A stretch of 33,799 nt of DNA from Staphylococcus americanisciuri (lineage in GTDB: Bacteria > Bacillota > Bacilli > Staphylococcales > Staphylococcaceae), in NCBI RefSeq assembly GCF_024814435.1, contig NZ_JANUXY010000015.1:1-33799 (forward strand), given 5' to 3'. How positions within the stretch are numbered: position 1 is the stretch's first letter; each line of letters opens with the position of its first letter. A program made the position numbers and the translations under genes. Positions 20,479 through 30,887 of the stretch are shown here, one piece after another. The notes under the pieces are model-generated. The model searched no databases. It saw only the letters and a list, made by a program, of their open reading frames with translations, and was not told the origin of the DNA.

Positions 20479-21601
20479 TTACATTGTTGTAGTTGTATCG
20501 TTCATTTGACTGCGCAAGTATGCGTCAATAAACATACTAATGTCGCCATCCATCACAGCATTGACATTACCTGTTTCAACGTTCGTACGGTGATCTTTTA
20601 TCATTGAATATGGGTGGAAGACATATGAGCGAATTTGACTGCCCCAACCGATGTCTTTCTGTTCTCCACGAATCGCCGCAAGTTCTTGGGCTTTTTGTTC
20701 AAGCTCGAGTTGATACAACTTCGCTTTCAACATTTTCATTGCGGCTTCACGGTTTTTAATCTGTGAACGTTCATTTTGGTTATTGACCACAATGCCGGTT
20801 GGATGATGCGTAATACGAATGGCAGACTCTGTTTTGTTAATATGCTGACCACCCGCACCTGACGCACGGAATGTATCTACAGTAATATCATCTGGATTCA
20901 CTTCAATTTCAATCTTCTCATTGTTGAATTCTGGAATCACATCACACGATGCAAAAGAAGTATGACGACGTCCTGACGAATCAAATGGTGAGATACGCAC
21001 AAGGCGATGAACCCCTTTTTCAGCTTTCAAATAGCCATATGCATTGTGTCCTTTAATAACAAGGGTAACACTTTTAACACCCGCTTCATCACCCGCTTGA
21101 TAGTCGGCAACTTCAACTTTAAAGCCTTGTTGCTCACAAAAGCGTTGATACATGCGCAATAACATATTTGTCCAGTCTTGTGATTCCGTACCACCCGCAC
21201 CTGGATGTAACTCTAAAATCGCATTATTCGCATCATGTTCGCCATTCAACAACAATTGTAACTCAAAACGATCCAACTTCGACGCATAATCAATGACGGT
21301 CTCTTCAAGATCTGCTTTGATATCTTCATCAAATTCTTCTTGCAATAACTCATGAGTTGCATCCATTTCTTCTATATCTGACGCAATGTCATAGTATGTC
21401 GTCACAATTGCTTTCAATGCATTATTTTGATCAATAATTTCTTGTGCGCGTTGCTGATCATCCCAAAATGTTGGTTCTGCCATCATTTCTTCATACTCTT
21501 GGATGTTGGTCTCTTTGTTTTCTAAGTCAAAGAGACCCCCTAAGTTGTTCTAACTTTGATGCATACTCATCAATATTACGCTTGATTTCAGATAGTTCCA
21601 T
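20479..21601 (-). CDS. prfB: Peptide chain release factor 2, with programmed +1 frameshift
   Basis: RF2 recognises UGA and UAA. The gene starts at the ATG at 21601 ([13 protein letters not shown]), reads 24 codons, meets an in-frame TGA at 21529-21527, and continues in the +1 frame to the stop at 20479; total product 373 residues. The slip site is CTT-TGA-C preceded by AGGGGG acting as an internal Shine-Dalgarno element, the classic autoregulatory arrangement: low RF2 favours frameshifting. After the shift the protein shows the SPF anticodon-like tripeptide at 204-206 and GGQ at 250-252. It follows secA by 20 nt with AAAGGAG as ribosome site. A single-frame reading would wrongly start it at 21486. 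Confidence 0.97.
21521..21541 (-). promoter_or_regulatory. prfB +1 frameshift site (recoding element)
   Basis: On the minus strand the element reads AGGGGG-TCT-CTT-TGA-C. The TGA is codon 25. The purine-rich hexamer is three bases upstream of the CTT slip codon, which is the spacing known to stimulate +1 slippage in bacterial prfB. Confidence 0.95.
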
Positions 21602-21621
21602 CCACTATCGCTCCTTTACAC

Positions 21622-24150
21622 CTATTTACCGTGACAGTTTTTGTATTTTTTGCCACTGCCACATGGACATGGGTCATTGCGGCCAACTTCATCTTTTTTC
21701 ACAATTGGTTTTGCCTTAACCTTTTCTTTGCCATCGTTCGCTGAAAGATGCTGACCTTCTAATTCTTTCGTTTTTTCACGCTGTACATCATCATCTACTG
21801 ATACGATTGATTTCAATATAAACTTGCTGACTTCTTCTTCAATACTTTGCATCATGTTATCAAAGAGTTGGTGTCCCTCATTTTGATAGTCACGCAATGG
21901 ATTTTGTTGACCATAAGAACGCAAGTGAATACCTTGACGCAATTGATCCATTGTATCGATATGTGATGTCCAATGATTATCAATTGTACGTAATAAAATC
22001 ATACGTTCGAATTCAGGCATCTGTTCACCTAACAGTGCTTTTTGTTTTTCATAGCCCTGTTCAATTTTATCCCAGATGAACGCAGTGATGTCTTCACGAT
22101 CTTTTCCATTCAAATCATCGACTTTCAGATCACCTTCATGTAAGAATACATCTTCCACATAGTGAATAAGCGGTTCGTAATCAGGATTATCTTCATCTTC
22201 ATTGACAAAATATGAGATTGTTCGGTCTAACGCAGACTTAATCATCTCAATCACTAATTCAGAACTTTCAGGTTCGTCGATAATTTTGTTACGCTCTTCA
22301 TACATGATTTCACGTTGTTTTCTAAGCACTTCATCGTACTCTAAAATACGTTTACGTGCATCGAAGTTATTCCCTTCCACACGTTTTTGTGCAGATTCTA
22401 CTGCTCGAGTTACCATTTTAGATTCGATAGGCGTTGAATCATCCATACCTAAACGATTCATCATAGACTGCATACGTTCAGAACCAAAGCGCACCATCAA
22501 GTCATCTTGTAGAGAAAGGTAGAAACGGCTGTCACCTTTATCTCCTTGACGACCAGAACGACCACGTAACTGATCATCAATACGTCGTGATTCATGACGC
22601 TCTGTTCCGATGACAGCTAAGCCGCCAAGTTCTTCTACACCTTCGCCAAGTTTGATGTCCGTACCACGACCTGCCATGTTTGTCGCAATTGTTACAGCAC
22701 CTTTTTGTCCTGCACCTGATACAATTTCTGCTTCTTTTTCATGGTTTTTCGCATTCAAAACACTGTGGCGAATTCCACGTTTTTTCAATAATTCGGAAAT
22801 GTACTCCGATGTTTCAACAGCAACCGTACCTAGTAGCACTGGCTGTCCTTTACGATGCTTTTCAATCACATCTTCAACGACTGCATCGAACTTCCCTTTT
22901 TGACTAATGTAGATTAAATCGCTACGGTCAACACGTTGCACAGGACGATTCGTTGGAATTTGTGTAACTGTCATATTATAGATATTACGAAACTCTTCTT
23001 CTTCCGTTTTTGCAGTACCTGTCATACCCGCTAGTTTGCGATACATTCGGAAATAGTTTTGGAACGTAATAGACGCCATCGTTTTCGATTCGTTTTGAAT
23101 TTTTACGCCTTCTTTCGCTTCGATCGCTTGGTGTAATCCTTCTGAAAAACGACGTCCAGGCATTGTACGACCTGTAAATTGGTCTACGATTAAAATTTCG
23201 CCTTCTGATACCATGTAATCTACGTCACGTTGCATCGTATAATTTGCACGCAATGCAATGTTAATATGATGAATAATATCAACATATTTAAGATCATACA
23301 AGTTATCGATTTTAAACATACGTTCAGCTTTATCAATACCTTGTTCTGTCAATTGAATATTTCTCGTTTGCACATCATAGTTATAGTCTTCTTCTGCTTT
23401 CAACATCTTCGCAAACACATTTGCTTGCGTATATAAAGATGTCGACTTTTCAGCCTCTCCAGAAATAATCAGTGGTGTACGTGCTTCATCAATCAAAATA
23501 GAGTCAACCTCATCAATAATCGCAAAGTTAAGCGGACGCATAACACGATCTTCTTTGTAGTTCACCATGTTATCGCGCAAATAGTCAAACCCTAACTCAT
23601 TGTTCGTACTGTACGTTATGTCTTGAGCATAGGCTTCACGTTTACCAACTGTATTAAGACTATGTAAGTTAAGACCTACAGTTAATCCTAAGAAATTATA
23701 GAGTTCTGCCATTTCTTCACTTTGAACTGATGATAAATATTCGTTAACTGTGATAACATGTACGCCACGACCTGTTAAAGCATTCAAATACGTTGGCATT
23801 GTTGCTGTTAATGTCTTACCTTCACCTGTTCTCATCTCAGCAATATCACCGTGATGAATCGCAATACCACCCATGATTTGAACTTTATACGGCGTCATAT
23901 TGAATACACGCTTCGACGCTTCACGTACAAGGGCAAATGCCTCAGGTAAGATTTCGTCTAATTTGTTATTCTGTTTTTTTATGTCATCTATTTGCTGTAG
24001 TTCTTCTTGGAATGATTTTGTCTTTTGTTTAATTTCATCGTCCGTTAAAATTGCCATATCATCTTCTAAAGCAATTACTTTGTCTGCAATTTTACCAAGA
24101 CGTTTGACTTCTCTTTTATTACCGTCAACCAGTTTGGATAAAATACCCAT
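21622..24150 (-). CDS. secA: Preprotein translocase ATPase SecA
   Basis: 842 residues, full-length SecA1. It drives Sec-dependent export through SecYEG by ATP hydrolysis. Visible are Walker A (MRTGEGKT, 106-113), the [15 protein letters not shown] motif II region near 210-224, the preprotein cross-linking domain, and [11 protein letters not shown] in the second nucleotide-binding fold. A C-terminal zinc/SecB-type tail has three Cys and one His ([14 protein letters not shown], near 828-841). AAAGGAG lies upstream of the ATG. It is the first gene of secA-prfB. Confidence 0.98.
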   Translation of the reverse strand: MGILSKLVDGNKREVKRLGKIADKVIALEDDMAILTDDEIKQKTKSFQEELQQIDDIKKQNNKLDEILPEAFALVREASKRVFNMTPYKVQIMGGIAIHHGDIAEMRTGEGKTLTATMPTYLNALTGRGVHVITVNEYLSSVQSEEMAELYNFLGLTVGLNLHSLNTVGKREAYAQDITYSTNNELGFDYLRDNMVNYKEDRVMRPLNFAIIDEVDSILIDEARTPLIISGEAEKSTSLYTQANVFAKMLKAEEDYNYDVQTRNIQLTEQGIDKAERMFKIDNLYDLKYVDIIHHINIALRANYTMQRDVDYMVSEGEILIVDQFTGRTMPGRRFSEGLHQAIEAKEGVKIQNESKTMASITFQNYFRMYRKLAGMTGTAKTEEEEFRNIYNMTVTQIPTNRPVQRVDRSDLIYISQKGKFDAVVEDVIEKHRKGQPVLLGTVAVETSEYISELLKKRGIRHSVLNAKNHEKEAEIVSGAGQKGAVTIATNMAGRGTDIKLGEGVEELGGLAVIGTERHESRRIDDQLRGRSGRQGDKGDSRFYLSLQDDLMVRFGSERMQSMMNRLGMDDSTPIESKMVTRAVESAQKRVEGNNFDARKRILEYDEVLRKQREIMYEERNKIIDEPESSELVIEMIKSALDRTISYFVNEDEDNPDYEPLIHYVEDVFLHEGDLKVDDLNGKDREDITAFIWDKIEQGYEKQKALLGEQMPEFERMILLRTIDNHWTSHIDTMDQLRQGIHLRSYGQQNPLRDYQNEGHQLFDNMMQSIEEEVSKFILKSIVSVDDDVQREKTKELEGQHLSANDGKEKVKAKPIVKKDEVGRNDPCPCGSGKKYKNCHGK

Positions 24151-24247
24151 TTCGTTCGCTCCTTTAGCTTAAAACTCTGTCGTCTACAACTATTCATCAT
24201 AGCATTATTAAGTATACTTTTATACCGATATACTCTTTCAAATTACA

Positions 24248-24253
24248 ATTATA
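24248..24253 (-). promoter_or_regulatory. Extended -10 of a likely secA promoter
   Basis: The minus strand carries TGCTATAAT, a consensus extended -10 element, about 98 nt upstream of the secA start. The -35 is unclear: TTGTTC at 15 nt or TTGTGT at 20 nt. Confidence 0.45.
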
Positions 24254-24390
24254 GCATGATATAGCGCTGAACAACACAAATAGAGGCGTCTCTTACACGT
24301 GATCTATAAAGTAGGTTTTCCCAACAATATCATGATGATTTCAAATTATAACGTACTAAGTGAATGATAAGAGACCAAAAATACTGAAAT

Positions 24391-24428
24391 AAAAAAGCTA
24401 GGGTGCGCTATTACTTCATGCACCCTAA
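24391..24428 (-). terminator. Terminator after hpf
   Basis: TAGGGTGC (24399-24406) pairs with GCACCCTA (24420-24427), and the minus strand continues into TTTTTT at 24396-24391. It lies 28 nt beyond the hpf stop. Confidence 0.85.
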
Positions 24429-24455
24429 CCTCTATCTATCATAATGGTGTAGCAA

Positions 24456-25013
24456 TTATTCAGTTTCAATTAAACCGTATTTACCGTTTTTACGACGATA
24501 TACAATACTTGTACCATCTGTATCTCGGTCGTTAAACACGAAGAAATCATGACCCAATAAGTTCATTTGTAAAACCGCTTCTTCTGGATCCATTGGTTTT
24601 AAGTGGAATGTCTTAGAGCGAATGATTTCGATATCAGACTCTGTTGTTTCTTCTAAATCAGGTTGTGTCGGCTGTGCATCTACAAAGATATCTTCTTCGC
24701 TACCACGATCTCGATGTTTACGGTTCACACGTGTTTTATATTTGCGTACTTGACGCTCTAATTTGTTATTGATTAAGTCAATACCTGCATATAAATCATC
24801 ATGACGCTCTTCTGCACGGAGAGTTACATTTTTAAGCGGTATTGTTACTTCAATTTTTGTACTAGAATTTTGATATGTTTTCACTTTAACATGTGCTGTT
24901 GCATTCGGTACATTTGTGAAGTAGCGCTCTAATTTACCGATTTTCTCCTCGATATAATTTCTCATAGCATCTGTGATTGTGAGGTTGTCCCCATGAATTT
25001 CAAAGTTAATCAT
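24456..25013 (-). CDS. hpf: Long-form ribosome hibernation promoting factor
   Basis: 185 residues from the ATG at 25013 ([17 protein letters not shown]), 8 nt after AAAGGAG. An upstream in-frame TTG at 25031 overlaps that site and is rejected. The N-terminal S30AE domain (about 1-100) binds the 30S decoding region. An acidic linker (about 105-125) leads to the C-terminal dimerisation domain ([21 protein letters not shown]). Long HPF forms 100S ribosome dimers in stationary phase. It sits between comFC and secA as in S. aureus and appears monocistronic. Confidence 0.97.
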   Translation of the reverse strand: MINFEIHGDNLTITDAMRNYIEEKIGKLERYFTNVPNATAHVKVKTYQNSSTKIEVTIPLKNVTLRAEERHDDLYAGIDLINNKLERQVRKYKTRVNRKHRDRGSEEDIFVDAQPTQPDLEETTESDIEIIRSKTFHLKPMDPEEAVLQMNLLGHDFFVFNDRDTDGTSIVYRRKNGKYGLIETE

Positions 25014-25076
25014 AGTGCTCGCTCCTTTCAACCTCTTTTATATTGTATTTCTTACTTATATTTTAACATGTTTACG

Positions 25077-25739
25077 CTAACGTGCAAACGTTAACATATC
25101 TAATTTTCTGATTTTTGAATGAAATAGCTTTACAGCAGCGTTATGAGCCGTTCTGCCTGTTGTGTAAATATCATCTACAAGTAATATACGTTTGTTTTCA
25201 AGATTTATTTCATCCTTTAATGCAATGCGATTGGCAATGCGAAATCGTTCTTTTTTGGTTAAATCAAATTGTTTGTGCCTGTTGTGCATGATCAAAATAT
25301 CACAGTAGTCTATACCTTGCGCATTAAGCACATATTTGACTGGATTAAAAGTCCGTGCTTGATCATTATCAGGTGAGGAAGGCATTGGTACAATTAAATC
25401 ATACATTAGTGGCGGCCAAATCATATAACGCGCAATCACTTCTGATAGTGCGACGTCACGCATAAATTTATATTGTTGAATGAGCGCTTTCATTAAGCCA
25501 TCGTAACAAAAAGGGGCATATATATGGTCGAAACGGACAAGACAATCACTGAGATGTTCACATGTCATACAATTGCCATCTATTAAGCGCCCCTTACAAT
25601 AAGAACAGCGCTTATCAGTCATTATCTTACATTCTGAGAGCTGGATACGGCACTTTTCACATAACAAGTGAGGACGCTCAAACAAATTACTAAAATCAAG
25701 TCTCTCATTGTTCTTTGTTCGGCAGAGGAAACATATCAT
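25077..25739 (-). CDS. comFC: Competence protein ComFC (phosphoribosyltransferase-like)
   Basis: 220 residues. The N-terminus has paired cysteines (C3, C6, C27, C30 and C45, C48, C57, C60) that should bind zinc. The C-terminal half is a type I phosphoribosyltransferase fold with the PRPP motif VDDIYTTGRT at 188-197. ComFC works with ComFA in uptake of single-stranded DNA across the membrane. The start overlaps the comFA stop by 4 bp, so the pair is translationally coupled. Confidence 0.93.
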   Translation of the reverse strand: MICFLCRTKNNERLDFSNLFERPHLLCEKCRIQLSECKIMTDKRCSYCKGRLIDGNCMTCEHLSDCLVRFDHIYAPFCYDGLMKALIQQYKFMRDVALSEVIARYMIWPPLMYDLIVPMPSSPDNDQARTFNPVKYVLNAQGIDYCDILIMHNRHKQFDLTKKERFRIANRIALKDEINLENKRILLVDDIYTTGRTAHNAAVKLFHSKIRKLDMLTFAR

Positions 25740-27019
25740 ACATCAATCCATCCTCTCTGAAATGCCAATCTATTCATTCTTCTTATCTCTGTACGCGCAC
25801 AATACATCGCGTGTGTACGCCCTTCATGAAAAAACAATACTTCTCCAGTCGGACAAACTGCTTTACGTCCAACACGACCTGCAATTTGAATCAATGCGTC
25901 AGCTGAATAGCGATGACTTTCCATAACCCATACGTCCAATGCTGCCATTGTAAATCCCCTTTCTAAAATCGTTGTTGTGAGCACAATAGAATATTGCCCC
26001 TCACGTAAGGCTTCTACCTTTGCCAAACGTTCTGAGTCTTCACTATATACATAACACATCTTTGTTATGTGACACGCATATGTTTGATAAAACTGACGCA
26101 TCGCACTAATATCGCTAAAAAATAATAAAGTCGTTCGTTCTGACGTTTGTTGTGCATACATTCGGTGTAACAACGCTCTTTGTATACGTTGATAGCGTAC
26201 TTTAAAATATTTGAATACAGGTACAACCAATGGATGACGATGAAAGCGTGCAGGCAATGTGACAATGTTATCTGCCCCTACTTGCTGTATCAGTTGTCTT
26301 GGTGGCGTGGCCGTCATATATACGATACTTCTTCGCTCTTTGCATGCTTGTGTCAAAGCAATCATCAACGTCTCATCCATAGATAATGGAAAAGCATCCA
26401 CTTCATCCACAAAAATAACATCAAAATGACGCTTAAAACGATACAATTGATGTACCGTTGACACAATAAAATGCCCATCGTACTGTTGCCGACTCGCTTG
26501 ATGTAGTACGTCTATCTCTTCATCAGCAAACGCTTCACACAAGCGTTTACTCACTTCAATCACAACATCCACTCGCGGAGACACGACCGCCACATTATCC
26601 CCTCGCTGTCGTGCATAAGCGATTGAGGCAAAAATCATCTCTGTTTTGCCAGCACCTGTCACTGCATGTAAAAGTAGCGACGTATATGTACGCACTGCCT
26701 TTAATACTTTGTCTGACGCATACTGCTGTTGTTCAGACAGCCTAAATGCCAACGTATATTTTCCGCTTGAACATACATTCACACTTTCTGTTAACCAAAT
26801 AGGATCCATTGTGGACATGCGTCCTATATGCAGACAGCGTCGACAATATGTAACGTCACTATTCGACGTAATCGCTCTATAAGTGTAAAAGTCTTCTCTT
26901 GCTCGACTTCCACACTGCATACAACACATCCCATTCGCTTCTATAACACCAAATGTCTCATCTCGCACTTGTTCTTCTGTTAACTGCGTTCGATCGGATA
27001 TCAGTTGCCCATGTCGCAT
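25736..27019 (-). CDS. comFA: Competence helicase ComFA
   Basis: 427 residues. An N-terminal four-cysteine zinc finger (C33, C36, C59, C62) precedes a DEAD-box-like ATPase core with Walker A TGAGKT (121-126), motif II DEVD in FVDEVDAFPL, motif III TATPP, and motif VI QIAGRVGRK. ComFA is the cytosolic ATPase thought to power entry of transforming DNA. All key motifs are intact, so the gene does not look decayed. The ATG follows AAAGGAGGGG. No competence sigma-factor promoter was identified with confidence in 27020-27125. Confidence 0.95.
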   Translation of the reverse strand: MRHGQLISDRTQLTEEQVRDETFGVIEANGMCCMQCGSRAREDFYTYRAITSNSDVTYCRRCLHIGRMSTMDPIWLTESVNVCSSGKYTLAFRLSEQQQYASDKVLKAVRTYTSLLLHAVTGAGKTEMIFASIAYARQRGDNVAVVSPRVDVVIEVSKRLCEAFADEEIDVLHQASRQQYDGHFIVSTVHQLYRFKRHFDVIFVDEVDAFPLSMDETLMIALTQACKERRSIVYMTATPPRQLIQQVGADNIVTLPARFHRHPLVVPVFKYFKVRYQRIQRALLHRMYAQQTSERTTLLFFSDISAMRQFYQTYACHITKMCYVYSEDSERLAKVEALREGQYSIVLTTTILERGFTMAALDVWVMESHRYSADALIQIAGRVGRKAVCPTGEVLFFHEGRTHAMYCARTEIRRMNRLAFQRGWIDV

Positions 27020-27125
27020 TATTCACCCCTCCTTTTATCTCTATTACACGCTTGAGGCAACAGAATGACTTGATAACACCCAAACTTTTTCATGACGCAC
27101 GTATACAATGTATCCACTGAAAAAA

Positions 27126-27158
27126 GCCGTTAAAATTCACATCATGAATTTTAACGAC
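27126..27158 (-). terminator. Terminator after fakB1
   Basis: GCCGTTAAAATTCA (27126-27139) pairs with TGAATTTTAACGAC (27145-27158) with one G-U pair and a 5-nt loop. On the minus strand it is followed by TTTTTT. It separates fakB1 from comFA. Confidence 0.85.
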
Positions 27159-27188
27159 TTTTATTTGTTTATATAGTCACTCATATGA

Positions 27189-28070
27189 TTAGATGTCGGT
27201 TTCATCTACTGGGAACTTAATATAACGATTCGTTACACCAATTCCAAAACTACCTAAACCTAAGTGTGATGAAATAACCGGACCAAACTCAGAAAAGACG
27301 ACATTTTTATCTGGACAACGTTCAATCATCTCTTGATAAACACGATGTGACTCTTCTTTGTTGTCGCCACCAATAATCATAATCGTTGGATTCTCATATT
27401 GGCCAGCAAGTTCAATTGCTTTGTCTTCAATTAACTTTAATGCGCGTTTTTTTGTACGCACTTTTTCATAAGGAACAATCAAGCCATCCTCAAATGTTAA
27501 AACAGGTTTCATTTTTAACAGATTGCCAATCCATGCTTGCGCCCCTGTAATACGTCCACTTTTATGCAAATTCTTCAAGTCATCTACAACTAAATATGCG
27601 CCCGTATTTGCACGCATTACTTCAAGATCTGCTAAAATTTCTTGGACATCTTTACCTGCTTCGATTAATTCAACAGCACGCAAGGCAAACGCACCCTCTG
27701 GCAAACATGCAATCTTAGAGTCAAACGGAAAAACATTAATACCTTCTACCATCTCTGCTGCTTGGACTGCTGTTTGATATGCACCACTAATACCGCTCGA
27801 CAAATGCACGACAATTACATCTGTATAACCCTCATCTCGGTATGATTCAAAGGCACGAATCATCTCTCCGATGGCCGGTTGACTTGTCGTTGGAATTGTT
27901 TCAGATTGTTCTAAAATGGAAATGAATTCATCTGCAAAAATTGTTTCATTTTCTTTATAGTTTTCGCCATTCTCCAAAGTAATACTCAATGGAACCGTGC
28001 GTATATGATATTTTTTTAAGATAGATTGAGGTATATAGCTTGTTGAATCTGTCATCACAGCTATCTTCAT
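27189..28070 (-). CDS. fakB1: Fatty-acid-binding DegV-family protein FakB1
   Basis: 293 residues. DegV-type proteins bind a fatty acid and present it to the kinase FakA, which makes acyl-phosphate for phospholipid synthesis from exogenous fatty acids. Visible are the N-terminal MTDSTSY, TTSQPAIGE (61-69) and SSGISGAYQ (91-99), which line the carboxylate pocket, and the C-terminal SEFGPVISSHLG. The sequence is closer to S. aureus FakB1 (saturated acids) than FakB2, and its position upstream of comFA is that of S. aureus fakB1. Preference for saturated acids is inferred from that match. Confidence 0.9.
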   Translation of the reverse strand: MKIAVMTDSTSYIPQSILKKYHIRTVPLSITLENGENYKENETIFADEFISILEQSETIPTTSQPAIGEMIRAFESYRDEGYTDVIVVHLSSGISGAYQTAVQAAEMVEGINVFPFDSKIACLPEGAFALRAVELIEAGKDVQEILADLEVMRANTGAYLVVDDLKNLHKSGRITGAQAWIGNLLKMKPVLTFEDGLIVPYEKVRTKKRALKLIEDKAIELAGQYENPTIMIIGGDNKEESHRVYQEMIERCPDKNVVFSEFGPVISSHLGLGSFGIGVTNRYIKFPVDETDI

Positions 28071-28132
28071 CTCATCGTCCTCCCCTACAAATTCAAACGT
28101 ACTGACTTTACGCTTTTTTTAAAACGAAGCAC

Positions 28133-28162
28133 AATATACAGTGTACTACAATTAACGTTCAA
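28133..28162 (-). promoter_or_regulatory. Candidate fakB1 promoter
   Basis: TTGAAC (28162-28157) and TATATT (28138-28133) on the minus strand are 18 nt apart. A small palindrome TACACTGTA overlaps the -10 and could be an operator; it does not match the FapR site I know. Confidence 0.35.
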
Positions 28163-28359
28163 TTACTCGTTCTAATGTTTCTTTGTATAATCTTTATTTT
28201 GTCTCATCATTCATTTTACTTTATTGAATCTGTGAACCGCTTGTATGTCTTTTGTTCTATTTTATCTCTTATTATCATACATGCTTTTAACTTAAATTTC
28301 ATGTATTATTTTCGATTTCAAATTTGAATACGCTTTCTCCTATGTGAACATTGCTAACT

Positions 28360-28388
28360 ATTATTTCCTTTACAAAATATAGTATAAT
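28360..28388 (+). promoter_or_regulatory. Candidate yigZ promoter
   Basis: A perfect -10 TATAAT (28383-28388) has only a poor -35 (ATTATT, 28360-28365) at 17 nt. It would give a leader of about 30 nt before the ATG at 28424. Confidence 0.35.
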
Positions 28389-28423
28389 ATTAATTAAGAA
28401 ATTTGAAGCAAAGGATGACAGAC

Positions 28424-29065
28424 ATGACACGTTCAGTCATTACAATTAAAAAAGCACATGAAATTGAAAATATCATTAATAAGTCACGCTTTATTGCACA
28501 CATTGTCCCTGTAGAATCAGAAGAAGAGGCAAAAGCTTTTATCGCTCAAAAGAAAAAAGAACATCGCGAGGCCACACATAACTGTTCTGCTTATACAGTT
28601 GGAGACACTATGCATATTCAGAAAGCAAGTGACGATGGAGAGCCAAGTGGCACAGCTGGCGTTCCTATGCTGGAAATGTTGAAAAAACTCGACGTACACA
28701 ATGTAGCAGTTGTTGTAACACGTTACTTTGGCGGTATTAAACTCGGAACAGGCGGTCTCATTCGTGCATATGGAGGCGCAGTCCGAGATGCGATTCAAGA
28801 TGTCGGACGTATTATTCTACGCCCCGCTATTCCAATGCAAGTAACAATTGATTATGATTTGACAGGAAAGTTCGAATACGAATTGCAATCAACGACCTTT
28901 TTCTTACGCGACACAGTTTATACAGACAAAGTGACATATTATATTGATGTTATTGAAGAAGAACGTGATGCATTTATTACATTTTTAAACACGCATACAC
29001 AAGCGAAGTTCGACTTGGTAGAAGACGATGTAAAACGCTTGCCATTCGACCTTAAAGCAGATTAA
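28424..29065 (+). CDS. YigZ/IMPACT family protein
   Basis: 213 residues from the ATG at 28424, 8 nt after AAAGGA; upstream in-frame TTG (28403) and ATG (28415) lie before or in that site. The N-terminal UPF0029/IMPACT domain has KSRFIAH near 17-23, ATHNCSAY, DDGEPSGTAG and the signature VVTRYFGGIKLGTGGLIRAYG. The C-terminal part is the DUF1949-like ferredoxin-type fold. Bacterial members (E. coli YigZ, Bacillus YvyE) have no firmly known function; the eukaryotic relative affects translational control. It is a single plus-strand gene ending at a shared bidirectional terminator. Confidence 0.93.
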   Translation: MTRSVITIKKAHEIENIINKSRFIAHIVPVESEEEAKAFIAQKKKEHREATHNCSAYTVGDTMHIQKASDDGEPSGTAGVPMLEMLKKLDVHNVAVVVTRYFGGIKLGTGGLIRAYGGAVRDAIQDVGRIILRPAIPMQVTIDYDLTGKFEYELQSTTFFLRDTVYTDKVTYYIDVIEEERDAFITFLNTHTQAKFDLVEDDVKRLPFDLKAD

Positions 29066-29080
29066 TACTTAGTACAACAT

Positions 29081-29115
29081 AAAAACTGATGGCTCTAGAT
29101 AAGTCATCAGTTTTT
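29081..29115. terminator. Bidirectional terminator between yigZ and pepT
   Basis: AAAAACTGATG (29081-29091) and CATCAGTTTTT (29105-29115) form an 11-bp stem flanked by A and T runs on opposite sides, so it can serve both convergent genes. Confidence 0.85.
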
Positions 29116-29128
29116 GATGTTGTGTCCT

Positions 29129-30355
29129 TTATTCCATTTCTGTCGCTTTTTGTGCAATGCCAATAATGACTTGTGTCGCCAACATCATTACATCAATTGA
29201 CGCATATTCATAAGGCCCATGGAAATTATCGCAGCCTGTAAAAATATTTGGTGTCGGCAAGCCCATAAATGACAACTGCGAGCCGTCTGTTCCACCACGA
29301 ATGGGTTCTGTATTCGGTGTAATACCTAAATCAGCAAATACCGCTTTCGGCAAGTCAATAATATGTGGATGCGGCAAAATCTGTTCTGCCATATTATGAT
29401 ACTGATCATGAATCACAATGTTAACTGGCTGATAATGATAACGCGCATTAATATCTTGCTGAATATTAATCATTTGCTGCTTACGTTTTTCGAATATTGT
29501 ACGATCATGGTCACGAATAATATACTGTGCCGTCGCTTTTTCAACATTCCCTTCTAACTGAATTAAATGATAGAACCCTTCATAACCTTCAGTATGTTCA
29601 GGAACTTCTTCACTCGGTAATAATTCGTTAAAATGCGTCGCTAAGTTAAGCGCATTGACCATTTTATGTTTCGCAGAGCCTGGATGTACGTTGACGCCTT
29701 CAAATGTTACAACCGCTTCAGCCGCATTAAAACTTTCGTACTGTAACTCACCTAATTGGCTGCCATCCATTGTGTATGCAAAGTCTGCATCAAAGCGTTC
29801 AACATCAAAACGATGTGGCCCCCTACCGATTTCTTCATCAGGTGTAAAAGCCACACGAATACGGCCATGCGGCACTTCTGGATGCGTCACTAAATATTGT
29901 AGAGCTTCCATAATTTCCACAATACCCGCTTTGTCGTCTGCACCTAGTAATGACGTTCCATCCGTCGTCATAAGTGTATGTCCGACAACTTTCTTCATAT
30001 CTGGAAAAACTGCTGGATCAATCGCACGTCCAGAGTCGCCGAGTTGAATGACACCACCCTCATACTGTTCAACCACTTGTGGATTTACGTTCGCCGCATT
30101 GAAGTCTGGCGATGTATCAACATGTGCTAAAAAACCAATTGTCGGGACATCTTTATCTATATTCGAAGGCAATGTCGCAAAAAGATAACCATATGCATCC
30201 ATATCTGTTTCGAGACCTATCTCCTTGAGTTCTTCTTCTAATAAGCGCAATAAGTCCCACTGTTGTGTTGTTGACGGTGTCGTGTCATTTTTAGGATCCG
30301 ACTGCGTATCGATTGTGACATAACGCGTAAGCCTTTCAATGATTGCTTCTTTCAT
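29129..30355 (-). CDS. pepT: Peptidase T (aminotripeptidase)
   Basis: 408 residues from the ATG at 30355, 9 nt after AAGGAG; an in-frame GTG at 30361 is only 3 nt from the site. PepT is a cytoplasmic di-zinc M20 peptidase that removes the N-terminal residue from tripeptides. Visible are [11 protein letters not shown] (H78, D80), [10 protein letters not shown] near 136-145, the catalytic [15 protein letters not shown] near 171-185, and [10 protein letters not shown] near the C-terminus. The ribosome site overlaps the stop of the upstream exporter gene (TAAGGAG), so the three genes are probably one operon. Confidence 0.97.
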   Translation of the reverse strand: MKEAIIERLTRYVTIDTQSDPKNDTTPSTTQQWDLLRLLEEELKEIGLETDMDAYGYLFATLPSNIDKDVPTIGFLAHVDTSPDFNAANVNPQVVEQYEGGVIQLGDSGRAIDPAVFPDMKKVVGHTLMTTDGTSLLGADDKAGIVEIMEALQYLVTHPEVPHGRIRVAFTPDEEIGRGPHRFDVERFDADFAYTMDGSQLGELQYESFNAAEAVVTFEGVNVHPGSAKHKMVNALNLATHFNELLPSEEVPEHTEGYEGFYHLIQLEGNVEKATAQYIIRDHDRTIFEKRKQQMINIQQDINARYHYQPVNIVIHDQYHNMAEQILPHPHIIDLPKAVFADLGITPNTEPIRGGTDGSQLSFMGLPTPNIFTGCDNFHGPYEYASIDVMMLATQVIIGIAQKATEME

Positions 30356-30368
30356 CTTCACACACTCC

Positions 30369-30872
30369 TTATATGCGGTTATTCATATGATAACCTTTGC
30401 GATATGTTTTGCCTTTTAGTTTACCATATCCTTGTTTTATGCGTGTATAAATATAATAAAAAATCTCTGCACATAAAATACCAAAAGCAATAGCACCCGA
30501 GATTAAAGTTACTTCTAAAAATTGATTCACTGCCTCTGTATATGCATTCGTTACTAACAAACGTGTCGCTTCGTATGCTGCTCCCCCTGGTACAAGTGGA
30601 ATAATCCCTGGAACAATAAAAATAATAACTGGGCGTTTGTAATGACGGCTCATTGTATGACTCATCATTGCGAGAATAAAACTTCCAAAGAATGACGCCA
30701 TGACGCTACCATAATTCAGATCAAGCGTAAATTTATAGATAATCCATCCCATTGCACCAACAAATCCTGACGCTAATAGTAATCGTTTAGGTGCATTGAA
30801 TATGATAGAAAACAACATCGTCGAAATAAAACTGATTAGAAACTGTGCGATATAATACAATCCTATAGTCAA
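30369..30872 (-). CDS. Threonine/serine exporter, small membrane subunit (ThrE_2/DUF3815 type)
   Basis: 167 residues with four to five hydrophobic helices and a basic C-terminal tail. The motif [13 protein letters not shown] sits between helices and mirrors PLVPGILITNAIRD in the neighbouring gene, as expected for the two halves of a split ThrE transporter. Its stop codon TAA is the first part of the pepT ribosome site. Export of threonine and serine is inferred from the family; the true substrate is untested. Confidence 0.85.
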   Translation of the reverse strand: MTIGLYYIAQFLISFISTMLFSIIFNAPKRLLLASGFVGAMGWIIYKFTLDLNYGSVMASFFGSFILAMMSHTMSRHYKRPVIIFIVPGIIPLVPGGAAYEATRLLVTNAYTEAVNQFLEVTLISGAIAFGILCAEIFYYIYTRIKQGYGKLKGKTYRKGYHMNNRI

Positions 30873-30887
30873 TGGAAATCCTCCTCT

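Larger units (their letters stand above)
24151..24455. other. Intergenic region between secA and hpf
   Basis: This is a 305-bp gap holding the secA leader and promoter on the left and the hpf terminator on the right. No coding sequence or known riboswitch pattern was seen. The roughly 90-nt secA leader is long enough to hold a regulatory element, but none was recognised. Confidence 0.6.
28071..28423. other. Divergent intergenic region between fakB1 and yigZ
   Basis: This is an AT-rich gap of 353 bp with leaders and promoters for the two divergent genes: the fakB1 candidate at 28133-28162 and a TATAAT at 28383-28388 in front of yigZ. Nothing else was recognised in 28165-28355. Confidence 0.6.

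Noticed and set aside
20479..21486. prfB as a short gene starting at 21486
   Set aside because: The upstream 24 codons, the slip site and the +1 continuation all match RF2, so the real start is 21601.
28128..28150. FapR-type operator in front of fakB1
   Set aside because: The TACACTGTA palindrome overlaps the -10, but it does not match the FapR consensus I know, so no regulator is assigned.
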